Positions 9,413 to 18,300 of a DNA stretch of 64,000 nucleotides are shown here, one piece after another. The notes beneath the pieces were generated by a model. The model saw nothing but the letters and a program-made list of their open reading frames with translations, did no database searches and had not been told where the DNA came from. Each line of letters starts with the position of its first letter. Within the stretch, counting starts at the first letter, position 1. Both the position numbers and the translations under genes were made by a program. Source of the DNA: CBDFJH01 sp965198095 (lineage in GTDB: Bacteria; Latescibacterota; UBA2968; GCA-2709665); NCBI GenBank assembly GCA_965198095.1, contig OZ240239.1, forward strand, positions 1,116,001 through 1,180,000, in the 5' to 3' direction.

Positions 9413-10701
9413 TGTACAGACCGGACAGATAGGTAACACCTGTTCGGGGACATGGGTTACACCTCATTGTCCTATTGTAGACTCGGAAAGGGGGGTCTAC
9501 AATGCCTTGGCAGGAGGTGTCCGTCGTCTCTCTTCGAACAGAATTTGTCACGTTTGCTCAGCGTGAAGGGGCCAATATCAGTGAACTATGTCGCCGGTTT
9601 GGGATCAGCCGCAAGACCGGCCACAAGTGGCTAAAGCGCTCTAAAACGCATGGGATGTCTGCCCTGGAGGACCGTAGCAGACGTCCCCGGAGGATGCCTC
9701 TTCGAACCTCCAAAGAGGTCGAAGACAAGGTCCTAAGGCTCCGAGATGTCCACCCTGTGTGGGGTGCGCGGAAGCTCCGTCGTCGGTTGCAGGACCTGGG
9801 TGAACGGGCCCTCCCCGCGCCCAGCACGATCACAGAGATCCTCCGACGCCGAGGACGTCTGGATCCTGCAGAGTCAAAGCAGCGCCTGGCCTGGCAGCGC
9901 TTCGAGCACCCGACACCGAATGCGCTGTGGCAGATGGATTTCAAGGGACATTTTCCGCTGCACCGCGGCCAATGCCATCCGCTAACGGTGCTGGATGATC
10001 ACTCTCGCTTTGCCCTGGGGCTGGAAGCCTGTGGCCGTCAAACAGGAACCGCCATCCAACCGCGATTAGCCCAGATCTTTGAAAGATACGGATTGCCAGA
10101 TTCCATCCTGACCGATAATGGGGCTCCGTGGTGGGGGACCAAAAGCGGAACCGTCACACAGATCTCGATATGGCTTATTCGACTGGGCATCCGTCTGACT
10201 CGATGTCGTCCGTATCACCCCCAGACCCAGGGGAAGGACGAACGCTTTCACCGCACCCTGAAAGCGGAGCTGATCGCCTACCGTCCCTGGAAGAGCCTGG
10301 CCCAGTGTCAGCGTGAGTTCGACCGGTGGCGAACTGTGTATAACTTCGAGCGCCCACACGAGGCCCTGAAACTGGAGGTTCCAGCGAGCCGGTATCGGCC
10401 CAGTCCGCGTCCGTTTCCCGGTCGCCTTCCGGCGATTGAATACGGCCCCGACGATCACGTGTGCAACGTCGGCTGGAATGGCTCCTTCGAGTATGAAGGC
10501 AGAAGCCTTCAGGTCAGCAGTGCCCTAAAGGGATTTCCCGTGGCGGTTCGGCCTACAACTACAGATGGACTTATCGAGATCTACTTCTGCAATCAGCGTG
10601 TTGGAGCGTTCCATCTTGATGACTCTGGAGCCACTTAACCCGCTCCAAAAAGTGTTACCCATGTACCCGAACACCTGTTACCCATGTACCCGGTCTATAC
10701 A
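9413..10701 (+). mobile_element. IS481-family insertion sequence, copy 1
   Basis: The element is 1289 bp and starts TGTACAGACCGG, ending with the imperfect complement CCGGTCTATACA. The inverted similarity extends inward over about 50 bp (blocks related to GGTAACACCTGTTCGGG). It is flanked by the 5-bp direct repeat CCGCC (9408-9412 and 10702-10706). It is inserted exactly in the CCGCC loop of a repeat hairpin whose arms are 9395-9407 and 10707-10719. A second copy of equal length lies at 26989-28277 in the same kind of site and orientation. Confidence 0.95.
9502..10638 (+). CDS. IS481-family transposase
   Basis: The protein has 378 aa. The ATG follows a strong GGAAAGGGGGG ribosome-binding site. 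The N-terminal helix-turn-helix (about 10-60; ISELCRRFGISRKTGHKWLKR type) is followed by a second HTH region and an integrase-core (rve) domain (about 130-300) with the DDE residues visible in QMDFKGHF, ILTDNGAPWWG and GKDERFHRTLKAE. It cuts and joins the ends of its own element. The gene fills the element almost completely and looks intact. The protein is identical to the copy at 27078; I noted one silent difference (A at 10098 against C at 27674). Confidence 0.95.
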   Translation: MPWQEVSVVSLRTEFVTFAQREGANISELCRRFGISRKTGHKWLKRSKTHGMSALEDRSRRPRRMPLRTSKEVEDKVLRLRDVHPVWGARKLRRRLQDLGERALPAPSTITEILRRRGRLDPAESKQRLAWQRFEHPTPNALWQMDFKGHFPLHRGQCHPLTVLDDHSRFALGLEACGRQTGTAIQPRLAQIFERYGLPDSILTDNGAPWWGTKSGTVTQISIWLIRLGIRLTRCRPYHPQTQGKDERFHRTLKAELIAYRPWKSLAQCQREFDRWRTVYNFERPHEALKLEVPASRYRPSPRPFPGRLPAIEYGPDDHVCNVGWNGSFEYEGRSLQVSSALKGFPVAVRPTTTDGLIEIYFCNQRVGAFHLDDSGAT

Positions 10702-11284
10702 CCGCCCAAGAAAAGGTGACAAAAGAAGGGCGCCTGCCTGCCGCGCCCAACGCGGCGCAGGCAGGCCCCTCAAACGCCGGGGAGGCTCGGGCCGTGGCGA
10801 CTCAGCCTCACTGGAAACGATTGGCGCCGCGGAAGGAATGAACTCCTCCCCCTGCCTGATGCCCACTGCGGGACCCGCCCCCACGCCGCGAATTTCCATT
10901 CGCCCCCACATCCGCCCCCGCACCTGACCCCGTCCCACAGAGGGCCCCCCTAAGCCCTGGGGAGGAGGAACGCCGAAGCAGCCAGGGAGCCGAAACGCCA
11001 CGGCCGCGATGACATCTGGCCCGAATCACTCGTGAAATCTGAACAATCTGCGTAAATACTGGGCTTTCCCGCGCCCTTCGATACACCCGCGAGACCATTG
11101 GGTTATGATGAGCTGAGCATCCCGCTGATTGGGCACTCAGGGACACGGGGCTTCTCCACTTGTCGCAACTCCTGCGACTCTCCCTGCTCTCTTCAAAACT
11201 GGCCCCGTTCGTGTCGAGGCAGGACATTCGTCTGGCCGGTCGATCATCTGCCGGGCAGCGTGCGCGGAAACCCGAACCGTCGAC
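10702..11284. repeat. Right part of the IS-split repeat plus adjoining repeat module
   Basis: It continues the hairpin arm (10707-10719), then the GC-rich non-coding tail (to ~11070) and the CACGGGGCTTCTCCACTTGT module (~11140-11220). ORFs of 60-140 codons here recur in every repeat copy and are not genes. From 11226 to the tenA stop there is unique sequence with nothing recognisable. Confidence 0.75.
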
Positions 11285-11959
11285 CTATATCGGCCATGCT
11301 TCCTGTCGATGCGCCATGTCCCAGAACATCCACTCATACCGACTGGTCGTGACGAAGTGTTCGGTCATGGCTTTCCTTGCAGCCGGTGAAATCGTCTCGG
11401 CCGTCCGATTCGTCAGGGCCAGCACTTCTTCCACGACCTTGCCGAATGCCTCGCCCCCGTACGTCTCGATCCATCTGCGGTAAAGGGCGTTCGGGGACCC
11501 CTTTCGAATCAGGACCTTTCCGACCTCCCAGTAGATCCAGTAGCAGGGAAGGAGTGCGGCCAGCCCTTCGGAGAAGGGACGGCCGTAGGCCACGGCCAGC
11601 AGATAGCTCGTGTAGGCGCGATTGGTCGGCGCCATCGGCGTGGATCGGACGACTTCCGGAGAGAGCCCGAATCCCTTGAAGAACTCGCTGTGTAATGCCC
11701 GTTCGACCTCGATGGCGCCCGCGGCGTGCGTGTTGAACATCGCGACATCCCGCTCCCCGGGGGCCTTGGCGGCGGCGAGACTCAGCGCCCTGGCGTACGC
11801 TCCGAGATACAGGGAATCCTGAACGATGTAGAATTCGAAGGCCGGCAGATCGAGACTGCCATCCGTCAGCCCCCTGATGAACGGCTGGTCCAAAATCGCA
11901 CGATAGACCCCGGCAATTTCCGACCAGAGTTCCGATGTAAACTGCCGCGAGCGAGACAC
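11285..11959 (-). CDS. tenA: TenA-family aminopyrimidine aminohydrolase (thiaminase II)
   Basis: The protein has 224 aa. The GTG at 11959 is preceded by an excellent AGGAGGTGGGACC site; the frame stays open upstream but without a better start. TenA proteins hydrolyse 4-amino-5-aminomethyl-pyrimidine (and thiamin) to salvage the HMP part of thiamin. The expected active-site residues are present with a constant +4 shift from B. subtilis TenA: Asp48, Tyr116, Cys139 (in LLPCYWIYW) and Glu209 (in SRYEWMFWD). Length matches the family. It stands alone, divergent from the aldolase gene, with no other thi gene and no THI-box seen nearby. Confidence 0.93.
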   Translation of the reverse strand: MSRSRQFTSELWSEIAGVYRAILDQPFIRGLTDGSLDLPAFEFYIVQDSLYLGAYARALSLAAAKAPGERDVAMFNTHAAGAIEVERALHSEFFKGFGLSPEVVRSTPMAPTNRAYTSYLLAVAYGRPFSEGLAALLPCYWIYWEVGKVLIRKGSPNALYRRWIETYGGEAFGKVVEEVLALTNRTAETISPAARKAMTEHFVTTSRYEWMFWDMAHRQEAWPI

Positions 11960-12020
11960 GGTCCCACCTCCTGTCCGTAGCTTTGTGAGCGTCGCGTTCC
12001 ACACGACCCGGATCCTCCCT

Positions 12021-12049
12021 ATCATACCTCGACACCCTGCCGGCGTCAA
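12021..12049 (-). promoter_or_regulatory. Sigma-70-type promoter for tenA
   Basis: On the minus strand TTGACG (12049-12044), 17-bp spacer, TATGAT (12026-12021). It ends about 60 bp upstream of the tenA GTG. The rest of the divergent intergenic region up to 12321 shows no clear promoter for the aldolase gene. Confidence 0.6.
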
Positions 12050-12321
12050 GCCCGGTGGAAAAGCAACTTTCGTTTGTGTTTCAGGACCCTCCGTCTTATT
12101 TTGCCCTGGATTCGAGACCTGTTCAAGTCGGACCGGTTCGACCGGCGCCCATACACCGTGCAGACGCCTCCCAGGGCCGCGTCTCGCCCTTCGCGGCGCC
12201 CCGGGCTCCGACTCGTTTCCGGGGCCACTCCCTCATCAAAGACCTGCAGAGACGCGTTCTCGACGTCGACCGCACGCACGTCCCAGGAACGGATTCCGAC
12301 CCATCTGATCCCAGGTGCCCC

Positions 12322-13368
12322 ATGGACAAGTTGATCGATCTCAGGAGCGACACCGTCACAAAACCACCCGAAGGCATGCGCCGTGTCATGGCGGAAGCCG
12401 AAGTCGGGGACGACTTGAAGGAGGGAGATCCGACCACGGGCCTGCTCGAGGAAACCGCGGCCCGGATGTTCGGCAAGGAAAAGGCCCTGTTCGTGCCCTC
12501 CGGGACGATGGCAAACCTGATCGCGTTGAAGGCCCTCACACGGCCCGGGGACGAGCTCATCTGCTCTGAGGGCGCCCACATCATGCACGCCGAAGTGGCG
12601 GGCCTGGCCGTCGTCGCGGGGCTTCAATCCCGTCCCATCCCGGCGCCGGAAGGCTTCTTCACCGTCGACCAGGTTGCAGACGCCATCCGTCCCGGCGACT
12701 TCTGGGCCCCGAGGACCGGGCTGATAGAGGTCGAGAACAGCATAAACGCGTCGGGTGGACGGATCTTTCCGCAGAGGCAGATCGACGGCATCTGCGCGCT
12801 CGCCCACGACCGGGGCGTCCCGGTCCACATGGACGGTGCGCGCATCTTCAATGCGGCCGTCGCGTCGCAGACCGACGTCAAACGGATCGCCCGGGGTTGC
12901 GACTCCGTCTGCTTCTGTCTCTCGAAGGGCCTGGGCGCGCCCGCCGGCTCCCTGCTGCTCGGCACGGCGGCCTTCATTGAAAGCGCCTTCGGGATTCGAC
13001 AGATGCTCGGCGGGGGAATGAGACAGACCGGCATTCTCGCCGCTGCCGGTCTCTATGCCCTGGAACACAACGTCGAGCGCCTGGCGGAAGATCACGCCAA
13101 CGCGCGACTGCTGGCGGAAGGCCTGGCCGGGATCGACGGGATACGTCTGAACCTGGAGTCGGTTGAGACCAACATGGTCTACTTCGATCCACCGGAAACC
13201 GGTCTCCCCGCCGGCGAGTTCGTGGATCGCCTCGACGAACGAGGCCTCCTGTCGCACGCGTCCGGACGCGCATCGATCAGGTTCGTCACCCATCTGGATG
13301 TTGACCGGGGGGATATTCTCCAGGCGTTGGACATCGTCAGGGACGTTGCCGGAGCCGTCGAACGCTGA
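12322..13368 (+). CDS. ltaE: Low-specificity L-threonine aldolase
   Basis: The protein has 348 aa. I chose the ATG at 12322, where family similarity (LIDLRSDTVTKP) begins; the frame is open ~90 codons further up but that part is unlike the family. It is a PLP fold-type I enzyme that splits threonine/allo-threonine to glycine and acetaldehyde. Visible are the phosphate-binding VPSGTMANLIAL, the HMDGARIFNAA segment with the PLP-contacting Asp, and the Schiff-base lysine Lys202 in CLSKGLGAPAGS. It is followed 58 bp later by folD, a sensible pairing because both feed one-carbon/glycine metabolism. They are probably co-transcribed. Confidence 0.93.
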   Translation: MDKLIDLRSDTVTKPPEGMRRVMAEAEVGDDLKEGDPTTGLLEETAARMFGKEKALFVPSGTMANLIALKALTRPGDELICSEGAHIMHAEVAGLAVVAGLQSRPIPAPEGFFTVDQVADAIRPGDFWAPRTGLIEVENSINASGGRIFPQRQIDGICALAHDRGVPVHMDGARIFNAAVASQTDVKRIARGCDSVCFCLSKGLGAPAGSLLLGTAAFIESAFGIRQMLGGGMRQTGILAAAGLYALEHNVERLAEDHANARLLAEGLAGIDGIRLNLESVETNMVYFDPPETGLPAGEFVDRLDERGLLSHASGRASIRFVTHLDVDRGDILQALDIVRDVAGAVER

Positions 13369-13426
13369 ACGTGCGGCCGGCGTAGGCCGTTCCACCGAAG
13401 CGCGGGCAGACCGGGAAGGCCACGGG

Positions 13427-14323
13427 ATGCAGGCCAGAGTCCTGAGTGGAGAAGTGGTTTCGCGAGAGATGCGCGCCGAGATGGCGAAAGAGGTGGCGCG
13501 TCTCAGGGAAAGGGAGGTGACGCCGGGCCTCGGCGTCGTTCTCGTCGGCGACAATCCGGCTTCGATCTCCTACATCAAGGGCAAACGCCGCGCCTGTGAA
13601 CGCATCGGCATCCACACGGTCGAACACAATCTGAGCGCAGGCGCCCGCGAGGAAGAGGTGGTGGCGGTCGTCAACGCGCTGAACGCCGAGAAAACCGTAA
13701 ACGGCATCCTCGTTCAGCTGCCCCTCCCCGGGCACCTGGATGAACGGAAGATTCTGACCGCGATCGACCCCTCCAAAGACGTGGACGGCCTGCACCCCGT
13801 CAATCTCGGAAGACTCCTCCGCGGAGAGGACGGCTTCCTGCCCTGCACGCCCCACGGGATCCAGCAGATGCTCCTGAGGAGCCGGATCGAGATCGACGGC
13901 GCGCACGTCGTCATCGTGGGTCGCAGCACGCTCGTCGGCAAGCCTCTGGCCAACATCCTGCTCAGAAAGAGCCCGGGAGCGAACGCCACGGTCACGGTCT
14001 GTCACACCGGCACGCGGGACGTCGCGAAATTCACCCTGCAGGCCGACATCATCGTCGTGGCGGCGGGCCGGCCGAACACCCTCACCCCCGACATGGTCGC
14101 GGAGGGATCCGTCGTCGTCGACGTCGGCGTCAACCGCGTTGCCGACCCATCCAGGAAACGGGGCTATCGCCTGATCGGCGACGCCGACTTCGAGGGCCTG
14201 AGCCGAAAGGCGGGCGCCATTACGCCCGTGCCCGGCGGCGTCGGACCCATGACGATCGCGATGCTGCTGCGCAACACGATCTCGTCCGCGCGCCGGGCGC
14301 ACGGACTCCCGGCCTCTTTTTGA
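13427..14323 (+). CDS. folD: Bifunctional methylene-THF dehydrogenase/cyclohydrolase FolD
   Basis: The protein has 298 aa; ATG at 13427 with a GAAGG site. It interconverts 5,10-methylene-, methenyl- and 10-formyl-tetrahydrofolate using NADP. The active-site pair Tyr49/Lys53 lies in SYIKGKRRACERIG. VQLPLPGHL, PCTPHGIQQML, the Rossmann motif VVIVGRSTLVGKPLA and the C-terminal TPVPGGVGPMTIAML are all present. The frame is open ~260 nt further upstream inside the aldolase gene, but the family N-terminus fixes the start. Length is normal. Confidence 0.96.
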   Translation: MQARVLSGEVVSREMRAEMAKEVARLREREVTPGLGVVLVGDNPASISYIKGKRRACERIGIHTVEHNLSAGAREEEVVAVVNALNAEKTVNGILVQLPLPGHLDERKILTAIDPSKDVDGLHPVNLGRLLRGEDGFLPCTPHGIQQMLLRSRIEIDGAHVVIVGRSTLVGKPLANILLRKSPGANATVTVCHTGTRDVAKFTLQADIIVVAAGRPNTLTPDMVAEGSVVVDVGVNRVADPSRKRGYRLIGDADFEGLSRKAGAITPVPGGVGPMTIAMLLRNTISSARRAHGLPASF

Positions 14324-14341
14324 GTCGGTCTCCGGGCCGGA

Positions 14342-14370
14342 TTGACAGAAAGCGTCTTTTCGGGTATCCT
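14342..14370 (+). promoter_or_regulatory. Strong sigma-70-type promoter
   Basis: TTGACA (14342-14347), exactly 17 bp, TATCCT (14365-14370). It lies 47 bp upstream of the EF-hand/propeller gene and after the folD stop, so that gene has its own transcript. Confidence 0.75.
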
Positions 14371-14417
14371 TTCAGGCGTTTTGGATTTTCAGGTCAGGAC
14401 CTGTGAAGGGGTCTCGT

Positions 14418-15731
14418 ATGCTGAAAAAGACGATCGCTTTCGGATTGACGGCTTTTCTGTTCCTGGGAACGCCCGCGCATTCACAGGAGCTCACGGGCGA
14501 CTTCGATGGCGACGGTCGGGTCGGATTCCTGGACTTCATCACGTTCGCCAGTGGTTTCGGCAAGCGCGCGGGCGAGCCCGGCTTCGACGACCGACTGGAT
14601 CTGGACGGGAACGGCAGGGTCGATTTTCCGGACTTCATCCTGTTCGCTCAAGCGTTCGCGGCGGCCAACCAGCGACAGGAGCCGGTCAGCACCCTCCTTT
14701 ACGTCGCGGATCTCTTGGGTCACAAGATCGACGCGATCGATACGGAGACCAACCTGTTCGACCTGACTCGCCGGATCCGGGTCTCCGAACCCCGGGGCAT
14801 CGCCTTCTCCTCGAAAAACGCACGCATCTACGTTGCGTCCATCGATTCGTTCCATTCGGTCTTCGAAGACGGGGCTCGACACTATTCGATCCCGCTTCTG
14901 GATCCTCCCGCCCAGCCCGGAGGCCGACCGGAGACGCGCGCGGGGGGTTCCAAGGTGGCGCTCTCCCCCGACCACAGGTACGCCTTCGTGACGGAGGAAT
15001 TCGCGGGACAGGTCGAAGTCGTGGATCTGTCGGCCGCGCAGTCCATCAGGCAGATTCCGGTCGGGCCTGCGCCAGTCGGAATCGTCGTCTCGAACGACGG
15101 CACGGAGGTCTATGTCGGCCACTACGGGCGCGCGATTTCGGTCATCGACGGCGTGCGGCACACGTTCAAGGACAGCATCCAGGTCGGAGGATTGGTCGAC
15201 CCGCGCCGGCTGGCCATCTCCCCCGACGGCGCCCGTATCTACCTCGCCACGTATGACGGTTCGGAGGTGAGGCTCATCGCCTTGGACCCGCGGGCCGGGG
15301 AAGTGGTCGCCTCTCTCCCCGTGGGTGAGCCGGGCGACGTGGCCGTCTTCGTGAAAGACCTCGCCGTCTCGGGACGGACCGGCTTTCTGCACGCGACGCT
15401 GCAGCGCGAAGTCCCGCGCTCCTCCAATCCCGTTACGCCCGGGTTCGTGGGTGAGCTGGTCGTCATCGATCCCGTCTCGTTCGAGGCCGTCGCCAAAGTG
15501 ACCGTGGCGGAAATCGTCGCGAATCTGGCCGTGACAGCGGACGGGAAAACGGCCTACGTGGGAGGGATCGCGCAGATCCTCGAAGTCTCCCAGAAAATCT
15601 TCATCGTGGACCTCGAAAACAGCGCGGTCGTCGGCTCGCTCCCGGGGTTCGATCTCCCCGCGGACCTGAAGTTCAAGGCCGGAAAGCCGGTCGTGTCGGG
15701 GATCAGGTTCCCGGAAATCTCCCTCTTCTGA
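14418..15731 (+). CDS. Secreted protein: dockerin-like EF-hand pair plus beta-propeller
   Basis: The protein has 437 aa. ATG at 14418 with AAGGGG 8 nt upstream; a GTG five codons earlier is less likely. There is a signal peptide (MLKKTIAFG..., cleavage near residues 23-25 after AHS). Two EF-hand loops follow (DFDGDGRVGFLDF ~28-40, DLDGNGRVDFPDF ~64-76), spaced as in dockerin type I. A YVTN/SMP-30-like beta-propeller then fills residues ~90-437, with repeats such as SPDHRYAFVTEE, SNDGTEVYVGHY, SPDGARIYLATY and TADGKTAYVGG. It is probably an extracellular binding protein. The EF pair is close in sequence to those in the giant proteins and the LRR proteins of this window, suggesting a shared anchoring or assembly role (inference). 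It has no C-terminal anchor. Confidence 0.85.
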   Translation: MLKKTIAFGLTAFLFLGTPAHSQELTGDFDGDGRVGFLDFITFASGFGKRAGEPGFDDRLDLDGNGRVDFPDFILFAQAFAAANQRQEPVSTLLYVADLLGHKIDAIDTETNLFDLTRRIRVSEPRGIAFSSKNARIYVASIDSFHSVFEDGARHYSIPLLDPPAQPGGRPETRAGGSKVALSPDHRYAFVTEEFAGQVEVVDLSAAQSIRQIPVGPAPVGIVVSNDGTEVYVGHYGRAISVIDGVRHTFKDSIQVGGLVDPRRLAISPDGARIYLATYDGSEVRLIALDPRAGEVVASLPVGEPGDVAVFVKDLAVSGRTGFLHATLQREVPRSSNPVTPGFVGELVVIDPVSFEAVAKVTVAEIVANLAVTADGKTAYVGGIAQILEVSQKIFIVDLENSAVVGSLPGFDLPADLKFKAGKPVVSGIRFPEISLF

Positions 15732-15800
15732 GTCGGCCGGTCTCATCGCAGCGAGCTCCCGGGACAGGATGCAAGGCGTCGGGCCATACGAGATTCGGTA

Positions 15801-15829
15801 TTGACCGGCACCTTCCAAAGCGTTAAATT
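15801..15829 (+). promoter_or_regulatory. Promoter of the alcohol dehydrogenase operon
   Basis: TTGACC (15801-15806), 17-bp spacer, TAAATT (15824-15829), 56 bp before the first dehydrogenase ATG. Confidence 0.6.
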
Positions 15830-15885
15830 CCCCGTAGATCCGGTTGCTGTTTCAAGCCCATCCTATGCACTTGTCGTGAGGCTGC

Positions 15886-16935
15886 ATGCTCGCTTCGCTC
15901 CTTCTGGAACCAGGCCGCCTCGAGCTCCGGGACATCGAGAAGCCGAAGGCGGGGCCCGGGGAAGTCGTGGTCAGGGTCCGAATGGCCCTGACCTGTGGAA
16001 CGGACCTCAAGACCTACCGTCGCGGGCACCCCAAAATCCCGATGCCGGGGCCGTTCGGTCACGAGTTCGCGGGGGACGTCTGCGAGGTCGGGGAGGGCGT
16101 CAGGAAGTTCAAGGTGGGCGATCAGGTGATGACGGCGCCAACCGCGCCGTGCGGAGACTGCTTCTACTGCAGGAAGGGCCAGGAGAACCTCTGCAGTCTG
16201 GTGATGGACACGATGATCTTCGGCGCCTATGCCGAGTACGTGCGGGTGCCCGCCCACATCGTGAGAAACAACATGTTCAGGAAACCGTCTCACCTCTCCT
16301 ACGGCGAGGCGGCCATGCTGGAGCCCCTCTCCTGCGTCGTCTACGGCATGGACCAGCTGAACATCACGTCCGAAGACACCGTCCTGATCATCGGGGCGGG
16401 CGCGATCGGGCTGATGCACGTCATGGTCGCTCGCATCCTGGGGGCGAAGCGGATCATCGTTGCCGGCCATCGAGACCACCGGTTGAAGCTCGCCCGTACA
16501 TTGGGGGCCGATGCGGTCATCGACGCGGAATCGGAGGGCACCTTCGACCGCGTCAAAGCGATCACGGGCGGGATCGGCGCGGACATCGTCATCGAGTGCA
16601 CCGGGCAGCTGTCCGTCTGGGAGGACGCGCCGGACCTGGTTCGCAAGGGCGGTACCGTCGTCCTCTTCGGGGGTCTCCCGTCCGGCACGCGCGCCACCTT
16701 CGACACGACGCGCCTCCACTACGATCAGATCACGCTCAAGGGCGTCTTCCACTACAGCAGAAGCGCCGTCAAGAAGGCCTACCAGCTCCTCGCGGAAAAG
16801 AAAATTCAGGTCAGCAGCCTCATCTCCGGCACCTATTCCCTCACAGAGCTCAAACGCGTCTTCGACCTCTTGTTGAAGAAGGGCAGCGACATCAAGTTCG
16901 CGGTCGAACCGCCCGAGGCCGGCAAGGTCGGATAG
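15886..16935 (+). CDS. Zinc-dependent medium-chain alcohol dehydrogenase
   Basis: The protein has 349 aa; ATG at 15886 with GAGG upstream. It is an MDR-family NAD(P)-dependent polyol/alcohol dehydrogenase. Catalytic zinc ligands are Cys37 (CGTDLKT), His59 (GHEFAG) and the following Glu. The structural zinc knuckle has Cys89, Cys92, Cys95 and Cys103. The nucleotide-binding glycine motif is IIGAGAIGLMHV, followed by a basic AGHRDHR patch rather than an acidic residue at the strand-2 end, which could favour NADP. It most resembles the sorbitol/threonine dehydrogenase branch; the substrate is not visible. It is the first gene of a two-gene operon with a second zinc MDR enzyme 10 bp downstream. 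Confidence 0.9.
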   Translation: MLASLLLEPGRLELRDIEKPKAGPGEVVVRVRMALTCGTDLKTYRRGHPKIPMPGPFGHEFAGDVCEVGEGVRKFKVGDQVMTAPTAPCGDCFYCRKGQENLCSLVMDTMIFGAYAEYVRVPAHIVRNNMFRKPSHLSYGEAAMLEPLSCVVYGMDQLNITSEDTVLIIGAGAIGLMHVMVARILGAKRIIVAGHRDHRLKLARTLGADAVIDAESEGTFDRVKAITGGIGADIVIECTGQLSVWEDAPDLVRKGGTVVLFGGLPSGTRATFDTTRLHYDQITLKGVFHYSRSAVKKAYQLLAEKKIQVSSLISGTYSLTELKRVFDLLLKKGSDIKFAVEPPEAGKVG

Positions 16936-16945
16936 GCGTCGCCGA

Positions 16946-18007
16946 ATGCGCGTGGCTCGATTCTACGATGTCGGGGACATCCGGATCGAGGAGCGGCCCA
17001 TACCCCGAATCGGGTCGGATGAGGCGCTGGTCAAAATGGCGGTCTGCGGCGTCTGCACGAGTGACACCCTTCCCTGGTACGTGCGCCGCAAAGCCCCCAT
17101 CGTCCTCGGTCACGAACCGGCCGGCACGTTGATGGAGGTCGGTCGGGAAGTCCGGACGTTTTCCGCGGGCCAACGCGTCTTCATCCATCACCACGCCCCC
17201 TGTCTGGTCTGTCGATTCTGCCTGCGGGGGCGTTATTCCATGTGTCCGAGGTGGAAGGCGTCGGCGCTCGACCCGGGCGGCCTCGCGGAATATGTCCGCG
17301 TACCGGCCCTCAATCTCCGCAACGACACCCTCCTGCTGCCGGACGCCCTTTCCTTCGAGGACGGCGCGCTCGTAGAGCCGGCCGCCTGTGCGGTTCAGGC
17401 GCTGAAGCGACGCGGTCGAATGCAAAGAGGAGACCGCGTTCTCATCATCGGCATGGGGGTGATGGGGCAGATCCTCGCCCTCGTCGCGAGACATTACGGG
17501 GCAAGCCAGGTGATCGTCGCGGACAGGGTCCCCTATCGACTGCGAAAGGCCGTCGAGCTCGGGGCCGATCTGGCCGTCGACGTCTCCCGCGAGGCCCTGG
17601 AAGCGCGCGTCCGCGACGCCACCTCGGGCGAGATGCCCGACCTCGTCGTCGTCGGCCCGGGAACGCTCCCGGCCATGCAGTCCGGCCTGGCCTGCCTCGG
17701 CGTCGGTTCGACCCTCCTGCTGTTCACGCCTTCGCAACCGGACCAGACGCTCCGCGTCAACCCCTACGACCTCTACGCCAGAGACAACGCCATCGTCACG
17801 AGCTACTCCTGCGGGCCGCCGGATACGCGCGAGGCCCTCGACCTCCTCCGCTCCGGGGCGCTCTCGGCACGCACGCTGGTCACGCATCGGTTTCCGCTCG
17901 ATCGAGCCGCAGACGCCTTCGCGACGGTTGCCGAAGCGCGGGCGTCGATCAAGACCCTCGTCGTCATCGACGAAGAGGTCCTGCCCCGGGAGCAGCGCGC
18001 TTCGTAG
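16946..18007 (+). CDS. Second zinc-dependent medium-chain alcohol dehydrogenase
   Basis: The protein has 353 aa; ATG 10 bp after the preceding stop. It has the same MDR layout with divergent sequence. Ligands are Cys37 (CGVCTSD), His56 (GHEPAG) and the structural Cys86, Cys89, Cys92, Cys100. The Rossmann motif is IIGMGVMGQILALVA, followed by VADRVPYR with Asp at the strand-2 end, which favours NAD. The two enzymes could catalyse successive oxidations of one polyol or form a pair with complementary cofactor preference; this is inference from the operon alone. Confidence 0.9.
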   Translation: MRVARFYDVGDIRIEERPIPRIGSDEALVKMAVCGVCTSDTLPWYVRRKAPIVLGHEPAGTLMEVGREVRTFSAGQRVFIHHHAPCLVCRFCLRGRYSMCPRWKASALDPGGLAEYVRVPALNLRNDTLLLPDALSFEDGALVEPAACAVQALKRRGRMQRGDRVLIIGMGVMGQILALVARHYGASQVIVADRVPYRLRKAVELGADLAVDVSREALEARVRDATSGEMPDLVVVGPGTLPAMQSGLACLGVGSTLLLFTPSQPDQTLRVNPYDLYARDNAIVTSYSCGPPDTREALDLLRSGALSARTLVTHRFPLDRAADAFATVAEARASIKTLVVIDEEVLPREQRAS

Positions 18008-18199
18008 CATCCGCATCCCGGCTTCGGCGAACTCGGTCCACCGTAAAAATATCCCGGACATCGCCTGAAATGGACGTCTCTGCCACCCGCAGGAACTCAC
18101 CGGCGGGCAAAGAGTTTAAAGATAAGCCGACGGTCACGGAAGGCCGAACGGTGCTCCGTCGGGGTGAGCGACCTGCGCCGGGACGCCCGGGGTCACAAC

Positions 18200-18228
18200 T
18201 TGACACGTCCGAAGGGGCGGGCTATATT
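18200..18228 (+). promoter_or_regulatory. Strong sigma-70-type promoter
   Basis: TTGACA (18200-18205), 17-bp spacer, TATATT (18223-18228), 72 bp before the GTG of the TPR gene. The rest of the 293-bp gap after the dehydrogenase operon shows nothing recognisable. Confidence 0.8.
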
Positions 18229-18300
18229 GCGCACTTCCTCGAGCGTTGCGGTCGTGCCTGAAAAAAATCCAATTCGACGTGGAGGGAAGGAGCGAGAAAG

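Noticed and set aside
11960..12321. TPP riboswitch near tenA
   Set aside because: No THI-box-like CUGAGA/ACCUGA core on either strand of the intergenic region.
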